From the NCBI GenBank assembly GCA_903838295.1, contig CAILXX010000004.1, forward strand, positions 248,001 through 312,000: a stretch of DNA of 64,000 bases. Reading direction: 5' to 3'. The DNA comes from an uncultured Actinomycetes bacterium. GTDB lineage: Bacteria > Actinomycetota > Actinomycetes > Nanopelagicales > Nanopelagicaceae. The notes beneath the pieces were generated by a model. It worked only from the letters and a program-made list of their open reading frames with translations, had not been told where the DNA came from and did not search any database. Within the stretch, counting starts at the first letter, position 1. Every line of letters begins with the position of its first letter. A program made the position numbers and the translations under genes. Shown here one piece after another: positions 1 to 7,994 of this stretch.

Positions 1-2
1 AG

Positions 3-506
3 TTATATCTACGCGGAATCGCTTTAGAACACACAATTATTCAGGTGAGGTCAATTGCACGAACCTTGTACGACTTACGACTACATGGCGGAATATCGAA
101 CCGTCTTTCGGAAAGTTTGGGGTCAATGCTTTCGACGGTCAGTTATGCGTTATCTGTAAGTGCAGAAGATTTTAGATTTGATCCATATGCAATGGCCAAA
201 GATCCGCTGACATCAGAGATTCGACTCTCTGCCGATGCCCTAACCACTCAAGTGTTGCAAGAATCCGACCATTTTGAGCAAGGACAGCTAGCACGTTTGA
301 TGGCTGCGATTTCTGGCGTCGTGATTATTGCTGATTCCCTTGATCAGATTTCACCAAGTATTCGCAAAGTACCCACGCCCGAAGGACCAAGCAGTCAACA
401 AATTCTTTCAGTTTCAGCCCTTGAGCAAGCTCGAACTTGGCAAAATCGCTTATATCGCCTCATCCCAAGCAGGCTTCGTGGATATTTGGAGCGGATCTTC
501 AATTAA
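3..506 (+). CDS. C-terminal part of an unidentified protein, cut by the left edge
   Basis: The reading frame is open from the first bases of the window to TAA at 504-506. The GTG at 45 is therefore probably an internal codon, and the true start lies outside the window. About 167 residues are visible. They are mostly helical in character, with a moderately hydrophobic stretch around ISGVVIIADSLDQI and a basic end (SRLRGYLERIFN). I do not recognise the family. A C-terminal cytosolic part of a FUSC-like (aromatic acid exporter) membrane protein is possible, but that rests only on general composition. The next gene starts about 100 bases later with its own ribosome binding site, so the two need not share a transcript. 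Confidence 0.7.
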   Translation, partial: LYLRGIALEHTIIQVRSIARTLYDLRLHGGISNRLSESLGSMLSTVSYALSVSAEDFRFDPYAMAKDPLTSEIRLSADALTTQVLQESDHFEQGQLARLMAAISGVVIIADSLDQISPSIRKVPTPEGPSSQQILSVSALEQARTWQNRLYRLIPSRLRGYLERIFN

Positions 507-602
507 TCGTTAGTTCACCGACTATTTACTTTGTGGATGCTCATTCACCATGGGAGCCCACTTAGATTTCCTTGTTCTTACTACCTAGGGATAGGAAATT
601 TC

Positions 603-1661
603 ATGAATTTTGCTACTATCAAAAAGAGTCTTGCGATTGGGGCATCACTAGTTTTTGCCTCTGTGGGACTCAGTGCACAAGCTGCGCATGCTGCGGTGAT
701 CACGATCAACCTTTACGAAGCCATTGGTTATGCTCCAGATGAGATCAAAGCATTCAATGCATCGCAATCCATGTACCAGGTCGTGGATGTCGGTGGATCT
801 ACCGGTCCATTGCTTGCCAAAGTTGCAGCCGAAGGCACAAATCCACAATGGGGTCTCTTCTGGGCAGATGGAGATACCTGGGCTGCTGCAGCTGATACAG
901 CTGGCAATTTAGCTCCACTCAATTTCAAGCCAACATACTCTTCTCTCGGTAAGCGCCTTGCACCGAAGAACAATGCCTATGCAATTACCGGTTCTACAGT
1001 GATGGTTGCCGGCTTGTACAACGCGGCGAAGATGACAAACCCACCAGTGCCATTACAGGCCATGCTGCGTTCTGGTTATAAAGGTCAGATTGGAATGAAC
1101 GATCCGAATATTTCTGGTCCAACATATCCATTTATCGCAGGCTTGATGAACCAGCTTGGATCAGAGGATGCCGGTAAGAACTATCTCCTCGCCTTGAAGA
1201 AGAACGGTCTTGTCATTAACGATAAGAATGGGCCAACAATCCATGCACTTGAAATCGGCCAGATCAATATGGGATTGGTTCAAAATACTGCAGCCATTGC
1301 AGAAGTAATTAAATTCACTGCTGCCCCAGTTGCTGGATTTAAGCCAACAATCGTGTATCCAGGTCGTCCAACTTTGATGCCAAGTTCATTGGCTATTGAT
1401 GCCAAGCGTCCTGCGGCAGAAATCGCTGGTGCACAGGCATTTATTAAATATGTCTTGTCACCTGCCGGCCAATCTATCTTGGCTTCTACAGATGCTACGA
1501 AGAACTCAGATGTTCTTTGCTATCCATCAATTGTCGGTACTACTCCAAATAAGTACGTGCCTGCAATGCCTAAGGCATACCAGATCATCGACCCTTACAA
1601 GTGGGGCCCACTTCAGAGTGAAGTTGATGCTTGGTTTACTGCCAATATCCGCACTAAATAA
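603..1661 (+). CDS. ABC transporter substrate-binding protein, iron(III)/family 1-like
   Basis: Secreted binding protein of 352 residues. A Sec signal peptide is clear: two lysines (7-8), a hydrophobic core to about residue 24, then an AQAAHA cleavage region. There is no lipobox cysteine, so the anchor is unclear. ATG 603 is preferred over the ATG at 531 because it places the signal peptide at the N-terminus and follows a purine-rich AGGGATAGGAAA stretch. The family resembles Fe3+-type SBPs (FbpA/SfuA) and the downstream permease and ATPase match that class. I do not see the adjacent Tyr-Tyr pair that binds ferric iron in FbpA, so the substrate is uncertain. The minus-strand gene at 6821-7879 is a paralogue of the same length, and both share the segment GQIGMNDPN and then SGPTYPFIAGLMNQ. 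Confidence 0.9.
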   Translation: MNFATIKKSLAIGASLVFASVGLSAQAAHAAVITINLYEAIGYAPDEIKAFNASQSMYQVVDVGGSTGPLLAKVAAEGTNPQWGLFWADGDTWAAAADTAGNLAPLNFKPTYSSLGKRLAPKNNAYAITGSTVMVAGLYNAAKMTNPPVPLQAMLRSGYKGQIGMNDPNISGPTYPFIAGLMNQLGSEDAGKNYLLALKKNGLVINDKNGPTIHALEIGQINMGLVQNTAAIAEVIKFTAAPVAGFKPTIVYPGRPTLMPSSLAIDAKRPAAEIAGAQAFIKYVLSPAGQSILASTDATKNSDVLCYPSIVGTTPNKYVPAMPKAYQIIDPYKWGPLQSEVDAWFTANIRTK

Positions 1662-1685
1662 GAACACTTACTAAACAGCTACCTA

Positions 1686-3464
1686 ATGGCACTCGACAGC
1701 GGGCTCTTAGCCCGACGTCGGGTGCCATTTTCCTCTGAACGATCCCAGCTTCGACGCAAATTTGGTCGAATCCGAATTACTCCTATGGCTCTGTTCTGGA
1801 CACTGATTATTTTGATTCTTGCGATTCCTATACTTCTATTCCTTTCGGTCGCATTTAGTCCACGATTGATGTCACAAGGACACCAATGGTTCACCCTGGC
1901 AAGTTTCAAACCTGTTTTCTCGGGCTCTTATGGAATAGCCCTACTTCACTCTCTACTCTTGGGGATTGTTGCCTCTCTTGGCGCCATGGTGATTGCGCTA
2001 TCGATGGCATGGTTAGTACTGCGCACGGATACTCCAGCTCGAATAATTTGGAATAGTACAATCTTTGCACTCTTTTTAGCGCCATCGTATTTGATTGCTC
2101 TTGGTTGGCAACGTCTCTTTGAACAACGTGGTGTTCTGGAAATCATGGGTTTCTATGTAGAACCAATTAGGAATTTGCTTTATGGACCTGTTGGTATTTG
2201 CATGGTTTTAATGGTCAAGGGGTTGCCATTTGCCTACTTGGTCATTGCAAATGCGATGCGTGGCCTTGGTGAAGAATTTGAACAAGCAGTTCGAGTCCAT
2301 GGTGGTTCACGGGTCGAAGCTTTTAAAGTGATGGCAAATTTGCTAACCCCATCCATATTTTCTGCCATGGCAATAGTCTTTGCGGAAGCAATTAGTGATT
2401 TTGGAGTCGCATCGACTCTGTCTAGCGTAGGTCACTTTTCAGTGGCTACGTATCAGCTTTATCAAGGTATTAACTCGATTCCAGTTAATTTTCCGGTCTC
2501 TGCGGCTACAAGTATTACCTTGCTCTCATTGGTCCTCTTGGCAATTTTTGCACAAAATCGTGCACTTCGCGGACGGAGCTTTAGAACCTTGAGCGGGCGT
2601 ACGCGCCCGGCAACAATCACAAAACTTTCTTTCTTTGGCAAGTTTTCAACAAGCACCTATATCATCGTTCTTCTATTGATGGTTTTGGGGATACCGATTT
2701 TTGGGGCGGTTTCCGCGTCGATGTTGCAAGGCCTGGGTAGCTTGCTGAGTCATTACAGTATTAATTTCAGTAACTATTCTCGAGTTTTGCACTCGCGCTT
2801 CTTGCGAAACCCATTGATTTATTCAACTCAGATGTCACTCATTACAGCTACTTTGGCTGTTGGTTTAGCAGCAATAGCGTCAAAGGTCCTGACATCTATT
2901 AAGCCGTCCAAATCCAAAAAATTTGTTGATTTTTTCTTGCTAGCTGCGGTAGCTTTGCCTGGCATTGTCTTTGCGATTGGATACATTTTCACGTATAACC
3001 TTCGATTTATAAATGATCTTGGATTGCATATTTATGGCACTTCCTTCTTATTGGCTCTTGCGTATTCCGCAAACGCTCTGCCATCCACCTCTCGATCTTT
3101 GGTTGGCAATATGGGTCAGATTCAGGAATCTATGATGGACGCGGCTCGAGTTCATGGCAGTAAACCAGCACGTGCTTGGATTGATGTGACTATGCCATTG
3201 ATTGCTCGGCCGCTTTTAATTGCCTGGCTTCTGACTTTTTCCGGAACACTGCTAGAACTTCCAGTATCAGAACTTTTGTATCCGCCCGGCAGCCCGCCGG
3301 TTGCGGTTGGTATAGAACTATCACTCGCAGGGTTTGATTATGGCGGTGGCACCGCGATCGAAGTCCTCTCGATTTTGTGGGCCTTGGTAGTTGTGGGAAT
3401 TGCATTTTTTCTGTTTAACCGTTTTGCACCACCCGGATGGAAGAGATTGGGGAAGTTAAAGTGA
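1686..3464 (+). CDS. ABC transporter permease, two fused permease domains (FbpB-like)
   Basis: Inner-membrane channel with two BPD_transp_1 domains in one chain, as in ferric-ion FbpB/SfuB permeases (592 residues from ATG 1686). Hydrophobic segments fill about residues 35-300 and 320-585. Each half carries an EAA-type coupling loop: EEFEQAVRVHGGS in the first half and ESMMDAARVHGSKPARAW in the second. The start is uncertain: ATG 1686 sits in the arm of a terminator-like hairpin, and GTG 1722 and ATG 1785 are in frame downstream. The shortest form would still contain the first membrane helix (MALFWTLIILIL). It overlaps the ATPase gene and works with it and the binding protein. Confidence 0.9.
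   Translation: MALDSGLLARRRVPFSSERSQLRRKFGRIRITPMALFWTLIILILAIPILLFLSVAFSPRLMSQGHQWFTLASFKPVFSGSYGIALLHSLLLGIVASLGAMVIALSMAWLVLRTDTPARIIWNSTIFALFLAPSYLIALGWQRLFEQRGVLEIMGFYVEPIRNLLYGPVGICMVLMVKGLPFAYLVIANAMRGLGEEFEQAVRVHGGSRVEAFKVMANLLTPSIFSAMAIVFAEAISDFGVASTLSSVGHFSVATYQLYQGINSIPVNFPVSAATSITLLSLVLLAIFAQNRALRGRSFRTLSGRTRPATITKLSFFGKFSTSTYIIVLLLMVLGIPIFGAVSASMLQGLGSLLSHYSINFSNYSRVLHSRFLRNPLIYSTQMSLITATLAVGLAAIASKVLTSIKPSKSKKFVDFFLLAAVALPGIVFAIGYIFTYNLRFINDLGLHIYGTSFLLALAYSANALPSTSRSLVGNMGQIQESMMDAARVHGSKPARAWIDVTMPLIARPLLIAWLLTFSGTLLELPVSELLYPPGSPPVAVGIELSLAGFDYGGGTAIEVLSILWALVVVGIAFFLFNRFAPPGWKRLGKLK
1687..1731 (+). terminator. Long hairpin with T-run between binding protein and permease
   Basis: The arms 1687-1697 and 1717-1727 pair over 11 bp with a single G-T wobble. 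They enclose a second stem (1700-1705 with 1709-1714, loop CTT). TTTT follows at 1728-1731. This is the shape of an intrinsic terminator and would let the binding protein be made in excess over the membrane parts. It also covers the apparent ATG (1686) of the permease, so it may hide that start. Confidence 0.65.
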
Positions 3465-4585
3465 GCTTAGTTAATGCGTATCGCGTGGTGATCAAAGGAG
3501 CCGTAAAACGGTATGGCAGCCTAGCTGCACTAAATGACTTTGATCTAACCATCGAACCCGGAACCTTCACGGTACTGCTTGGTCCATCAGGATCGGGGAA
3601 GTCAACTTTGATTCGATCGATCGCCGGAATAGAACGATTAGATTCTGGCACTATTCATTTTGGTGATCGAGAAATTGCCGGAGAAGGTTTCCACATGGCT
3701 CCAGAAAAGCGAGATCTTGCTATGGTGTTTCAAGATTACGCGCTCTGGCCTCATATGACTTCGTACGAAAATATAGGATATGCACTGAAGCGCCGTAATT
3801 TAGATTCGACGGAGTCGGACCGTCGAATCAATGAAGCGCTAGATCGAGTTGGCCTCTCGACTAAAGGAAGCAATTATCCGTTCCAACTTTCTGGTGGAGA
3901 GCAACAGCGTGTTGCATTAGCGCGTGCGATTGTAGGTCGCCCCTCATTGCTGTTGTTTGATGAACCGCTATCTAATCTTGATGCAGATCTTCGTGAAAGA
4001 TTGCGCGTAGAAATCGCAACTTTGACTCGAGAAATTGGAGCAACTGCTTGTTACATTACCCATGATCAGTCCGAAGCGTTTGCCTTGGCTGACACTATTG
4101 GCGTACTTCAATCAGGCACATTGCAGCAAATTGGAAAGCCAGAAGAAATTTATCGAAATCCAGCTAATCGTTTTGTCACGGCATTTACTGGCGTATCAGG
4201 AAGTTTCCTTGGGACCGTTGAATCGGCAACTGCTGGTAAAGCGATTGTAGTTTTGGGACAATATCGAATCGAATGTCGCACATCTAATTCTTTGAAGGTG
4301 GGGGATCTGGCAGAAGTTTTGATTCGCCCAAGTGCAACTAGTTTCACTCAGTCCGGCTCGAATACTTTGCCGGCCATAGTTTTAGATGTTGCCTATCGTG
4401 GCCGCGGATACGAGCATGTGGTGGAGTGCGATTTTGGAGTTATTTCCAGCGTGTTCTCACCTCAATCTGTGGCTCGAGGTTCTAGGGTTGAAATATATGT
4501 TGACCCAGAAGGTTGCATCGCCTTTCCGACAGATAAGGCTTTTTCACCGGGTGCGGTTACACAAAGTTTGATAGGTATTAAGTAA
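3461..4585 (+). CDS. ABC transporter ATP-binding protein (FbpC/PotA-like)
   Basis: Cytoplasmic ATPase that drives the fused permease. From GTG 3461 it has 374 residues: Walker A GPSGSGKST at about 41-49, signature LSGGEQQRVALARAI, Walker B LLLFDEPLSNLD, H-loop ITHDQSEA, then a C-terminal TOBE-like region of about 130 residues. That is the usual layout for Fe3+, sulfate and polyamine importers. GTG 3461 is chosen because it overlaps the permease stop (GTGA) and has GGGGAAG just upstream. ATG 3437 is in frame and would add eight residues. The transport role is firm; the substrate is not. Confidence 0.93.
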   Translation: MSLVNAYRVVIKGAVKRYGSLAALNDFDLTIEPGTFTVLLGPSGSGKSTLIRSIAGIERLDSGTIHFGDREIAGEGFHMAPEKRDLAMVFQDYALWPHMTSYENIGYALKRRNLDSTESDRRINEALDRVGLSTKGSNYPFQLSGGEQQRVALARAIVGRPSLLLFDEPLSNLDADLRERLRVEIATLTREIGATACYITHDQSEAFALADTIGVLQSGTLQQIGKPEEIYRNPANRFVTAFTGVSGSFLGTVESATAGKAIVVLGQYRIECRTSNSLKVGDLAEVLIRPSATSFTQSGSNTLPAIVLDVAYRGRGYEHVVECDFGVISSVFSPQSVARGSRVEIYVDPEGCIAFPTDKAFSPGAVTQSLIGIK

Positions 4586-4613
4586 AATTCACATAATCTA
4601 GTAAGGGGCAAAA

Positions 4614-5630
4614 ATGTCAGGTACTTCAGTTGCATTGTTCTTATCGGTCTTCTTGGCCTGTTCGGTCGAAGCCGTAGAAGCCGTAACGATCGTGTTGGCT
4701 GCTGGGACCGCACGTGACTGGAAGTCGGCTATTCGTGGTGTTATTGCTGGCCTTGTAACTCTTGGGGCAATCATTGCTGTATTTGGCCCTGCGATTTCTC
4801 AACTTCCAATATCATTCTTGCGAATTGCCGTTGGTGGTTTGCTTCTAGTTTTTGGCCTCACCTGGCTTCGCAAGGCTATTTTGCGCTCTAGTGGATACAA
4901 AGCACTCCATGATGAAGAGAAGATTTTTCAAGAGGAAATTGCTGCTGCGAGATTAGCTGCTAAAGAAACTCGACATGGAGTCGCTGACTGGTATGCGTTC
5001 ACGCTTTCCTACAAGGGCGTGTTGCTCGAAGGCTTGGAAGTTGCATTTATCGTTCTAACTTTTGGAACCATTGATCACAAAGTGACGTTGGCGTCGATCG
5101 CGGCATTAACTGCTGTTCTTATTGTCACTGCGGCAGGCTTTGCCTTACGTGCACCATTGGCTCGCGTTCCTGAGAACACCTTGAAATTCGGAGTTGGAAT
5201 TATGTTGACCGCCTTTGGAATCTTTTGGGGAGTAGAAGGTTCTGCTGGTGCCAATAAGAAGTGGCCCGGAGATAATTGGGCGGTTCTTGGACTCATCGTC
5301 TTTGTAGCAGTTGTGGCTCGAATATTGGTTGAAGTTCTCAAATCAACACGAAGCAAGCCACGTGTGGCCGTGCCTAGCAAGAATTCCACAGTTAAACCAG
5401 AAAAAGTTGCGCCGGTCAGAAGCAAGGGAGCTGCCGCAGTAGTTGCCTTTGGTGAATTCTGGATTGACTTTATTGTGGGCGATGATTGGCGCATTGCTGC
5501 TGGAATCGTTATCTCCTTCATATTAACCGCTACTATAAAAGTTTCTGCATTTACTTTTGTGACAGTCCCAGTATTTGTTGCGGCATTCCTTGCGTACAGT
5601 TTGTCTCGAGTAGTAAGAGCCCTTAAGTAA
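4614..5630 (+). CDS. FTR1-like predicted membrane protein (COG4280 type)
   Basis: Integral membrane protein of 338 residues with about seven or eight hydrophobic segments. Two short acidic motifs lie in membrane segments: EAVE at 19-22 and EGLE at 139-142. The second closely resembles the REGLE iron-binding motif of the FTR1/EfeU iron permeases, and the repeat recalls their duplicated fold. Overall it looks more like the uncharacterised COG4280 group than true FTR1. A basic cytoplasmic stretch (about 245-275) splits the last two helices from the rest. It starts 28 bases after the ABC ATPase with AAGGGGC upstream, so it is probably co-transcribed. Metal-ion permease is the best guess; this is inference. 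Confidence 0.75.
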   Translation: MSGTSVALFLSVFLACSVEAVEAVTIVLAAGTARDWKSAIRGVIAGLVTLGAIIAVFGPAISQLPISFLRIAVGGLLLVFGLTWLRKAILRSSGYKALHDEEKIFQEEIAAARLAAKETRHGVADWYAFTLSYKGVLLEGLEVAFIVLTFGTIDHKVTLASIAALTAVLIVTAAGFALRAPLARVPENTLKFGVGIMLTAFGIFWGVEGSAGANKKWPGDNWAVLGLIVFVAVVARILVEVLKSTRSKPRVAVPSKNSTVKPEKVAPVRSKGAAAVVAFGEFWIDFIVGDDWRIAAGIVISFILTATIKVSAFTFVTVPVFVAAFLAYSLSRVVRALK

Positions 5631-5698
5631 TTACTAATAGTTGGCGCATAATCTGTGCCCAGGGCTTAAGGGCCTACGCCTACGGGTTTACGGCAATT

Positions 5699-6817
5699 TT
5701 GTTGGGGCATCTGCTAGCTCGTAGAGGTACATCTGCTTTGGGTGTGGGTCTACTTCTGACAGCCATCGTGCTGGGCTCGGCACTCTCATCGCTCGTGTTG
5801 ATACGCTTCGGTGATCAATTTGGACGTAGAAGGTGTTATCAAACAATCTACTTGATGTTGGCTATTGCTGGATTCGTTATTGCAATTCAGCCAAACTTAT
5901 GGACTATTGCCTTGGTGGGCTTGACCGGAGTTTTAAGTACGGATGCGAATGACAATGGACCTGCGACAACCCTTGAGCAAGCAATGTTGGCTGAACGTGC
6001 TCATTCCACAAACTTTCCAAAATTGTTTGGAAAATATAATGGGGTAGCGGCCATCTTCGGTTCACTTGGCGCACTTTCTCAAGGTTGGTTCTCACATTTT
6101 AGCTCCTTTAATACCTCTTTTGTGGGCTATCTAGTAATGGTTCCCGTTGGTCTAGTGGGTTTTTGGATTGCTTCTGGACTGAATCAAGAGGTAGAACGTC
6201 AACGGGGCCCGAAGAGAAACGGACTTAAAAATTCTCCTGTGCGTAACAGGATTGTTCAACTGTCTGCACTATTTTCATTAGATGCCGCAGCGGGTGGCCT
6301 AACCACATCCGCGTGGCTTTCTTTTTACCTCACACAGAGATACCACGCTTCAGCTACAGACCTTGGTTATCTATTTTTCGCCTTTGCACTATTGCAATCT
6401 TTCTCGATGTTTCTTGCACCATATGTTGCCGAACTCATTGGCTTGGTTATGACAATGGTCTGTACCCATTTATTGAGCAATGCAGCTCTGATTATCGCTG
6501 CATTTTGTGGTAACTTTAAAATTGCAATTGCCTTTTTACTTATTCGCGCGTCACTATCTCAAATGGATATCCCAACCCGACAAGCGCTGATTATGGCCGT
6601 AGTACCCGCGGAGGATCGAATGGCAGCGTCCGCGGTCACCAATGCGGCTAGATATACGGTCAGACCTCTGTCTCCGAGTATCGCCGCATTCTCGATGCAT
6701 ATAGCGATGGCCACCCCCATGGTCCTTGCTGGATCCATGAAAGTGGCCTACGACGTTGCTATCTTGCTATGGGCAAAACGATGTGGTTACCTCACTCGTT
6801 TTATTAAGAGTTATTAA
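5699..6817 (+). CDS. MFS transporter, N-terminus uncertain
   Basis: Major facilitator family carrier. It has the loop-2 motif GDQFGRRR after the second visible helix and about eleven hydrophobic segments in 372 residues from TTG 5699. The C-terminal motif RQALIMAVVPAEDRMAASAV, with a second arginine-rich loop, fits a drug or metabolite exporter subgroup. The frame stays open back to 5627 and that extra stretch (LRAYAYGFTAILLGH) reads like the missing first helix. I find no ATG, GTG or TTG upstream in frame to start it. Either a rare start (ATC or ATT) is used, or the 5' end is damaged. The substrate is unknown. It converges on the second binding protein gene with a 3-base gap. Confidence 0.8.
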   Translation: MLGHLLARRGTSALGVGLLLTAIVLGSALSSLVLIRFGDQFGRRRCYQTIYLMLAIAGFVIAIQPNLWTIALVGLTGVLSTDANDNGPATTLEQAMLAERAHSTNFPKLFGKYNGVAAIFGSLGALSQGWFSHFSSFNTSFVGYLVMVPVGLVGFWIASGLNQEVERQRGPKRNGLKNSPVRNRIVQLSALFSLDAAAGGLTTSAWLSFYLTQRYHASATDLGYLFFAFALLQSFSMFLAPYVAELIGLVMTMVCTHLLSNAALIIAAFCGNFKIAIAFLLIRASLSQMDIPTRQALIMAVVPAEDRMAASAVTNAARYTVRPLSPSIAAFSMHIAMATPMVLAGSMKVAYDVAILLWAKRCGYLTRFIKSY

Positions 6818-6820
6818 TCC

Positions 6821-7879
6821 TTAAGCCCGGATCTTCTTTGTGAACCAAGAATTGATAGCGCCTTCTTGTGGACCCCAAACATATGGATCTATTGATTGGT
6901 AAGAAGTTGGTAATGAACCAGCGCCAGCAAGTGAATTAACGCCTGGGATTATTGACCAGTAAAGAGAATCACCTTGTGGGTCACCAGTCTGCATAATTGC
7001 TTGGCCGGCTGGTGATAGTACGAAGTCGATGAACTTTTTAGCTTCAGCCTGTTCCGCCACTGGGGCACCCTTGTCGATCCCGATGACGCTAGGAAGCAGG
7101 GTCGATTTTGAAAGATAAAGAACTTTCGGAGTAAACCCAGCAACTGGCTTTGAAGCCAACTTCAGAATTTCTCCTTGTGCAGCGGAAGATTGAATCAAGC
7201 CCATGTTGATTACGCCAGTTTCGAGGGCATGCAAGGTATCTCCATTTGTATTGTTAACAACCAGTCCATTTGCCTTGAGTGAGCTTAGGAACTTCTCGCC
7301 AGCGGGCACGCCACCAAATTGATTCATTAAGCCAGCGATAAATGGATAGGTAGGACCAGATTGGTTGGGGTCATTCATTCCAATTTGACCCTTGTACATT
7401 GGGTTAAGTAGGTCGTTATAACTTTTTGGGAGAGTTGTTACCTTGGCCGAGTTGTAAATCAGTGCAGCCATTGTTGTCAATCCTGTTGGGATATATGAAT
7501 GGTCGGTAGGTACAACGGATTTACCGGCGGCAGTGAATTTTGCCTTAGGCGTGTAAGGAAGTAATTGGCCTTGCTTGTCTAGCGCTGCAAATGCAGTGTT
7601 TCCATCTACCCAGAGAAGGCCAAACTGAGGATTGCTTTTTTCAGCAGATACTTTTGCTAGGAGTGGGCCAGTGCTGTCATCGTGTAGGACCACTTTGATT
7701 CCAGTCGCCTTTGTAAATGCATCAGCCGCGACTTGGTCGTAACCTTCTGCCGCATAAAGAATGAGCGGAACATTTGAAGAAGCTGCCTGAGCCGATGTAC
7801 CAGCAAAGATGCCAATAACAGAGCCCAAGATCGCAACGCCAGAAATGGCGGCAATCAGTGGTGATGAACGAGGTTTCAT
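6821..7879 (-). CDS. ABC transporter substrate-binding protein, paralogue of 603-1661
   Basis: Second secreted binding protein, 352 residues like its paralogue. Its signal peptide has basic residues at 2 and 4, a hydrophobic core and a TSAQAAS cleavage region near residue 30. The central block GQIGMNDPNQSGPTYPFIAG is almost the same as in the first copy, and the sequences can be aligned end to end (WVDGNT/WADGDT, YVWGPQEG/YKWGPLQS). It has no permease of its own here, so it may feed the same ABC channel with another ligand or affinity. The Tyr-Tyr iron ligand pair is absent here too. The minus strand reads GAAAGGGAAAAT before the start. Two palindromes lie just upstream. Confidence 0.9.
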   Translation of the reverse strand: MKPRSSPLIAAISGVAILGSVIGIFAGTSAQAASSNVPLILYAAEGYDQVAADAFTKATGIKVVLHDDSTGPLLAKVSAEKSNPQFGLLWVDGNTAFAALDKQGQLLPYTPKAKFTAAGKSVVPTDHSYIPTGLTTMAALIYNSAKVTTLPKSYNDLLNPMYKGQIGMNDPNQSGPTYPFIAGLMNQFGGVPAGEKFLSSLKANGLVVNNTNGDTLHALETGVINMGLIQSSAAQGEILKLASKPVAGFTPKVLYLSKSTLLPSVIGIDKGAPVAEQAEAKKFIDFVLSPAGQAIMQTGDPQGDSLYWSIIPGVNSLAGAGSLPTSYQSIDPYVWGPQEGAINSWFTKKIRA

Positions 7880-7885
7880 ATTTTC

Positions 7886-7919
7886 CCTTTCGAAAGGATT
7901 TTCGCGTGATTCACGTGAA
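7886..7919 (-). promoter_or_regulatory. Two adjacent palindromes upstream of the second binding protein
   Basis: CCTTTCGAAAGG (7886-7897) is a perfect 12-bp palindrome that overlaps the ribosome binding site. The 19-base imperfect palindrome at 7901-7919 has arms TTCGCGTGA and TCACGTGAA around one base. Both lie in the 40 bases before the ATG of the 6821-7879 gene, which is where an operator or a translational hairpin would sit. I cannot match either to a known regulator. Confidence 0.35.
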
Positions 7920-7994
7920 GGTATCTAATCGAGAGAGTGCGAACGGAGGTAGGAAAGGAAGTGAATGGACTCTAGTCGCTGGATGAATGGACGG

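Noticed and set aside
531-602. N-terminal extension of the first binding protein
   Set aside because: The frame opens at ATG 531, but the extra 24 residues precede a normal signal peptide and have no ribosome site; ATG 603 is better.
507-602. Fur or DtxR/IdeR operator upstream of the iron-type transporter
   Set aside because: No 19-base inverted repeat resembling either consensus is visible.
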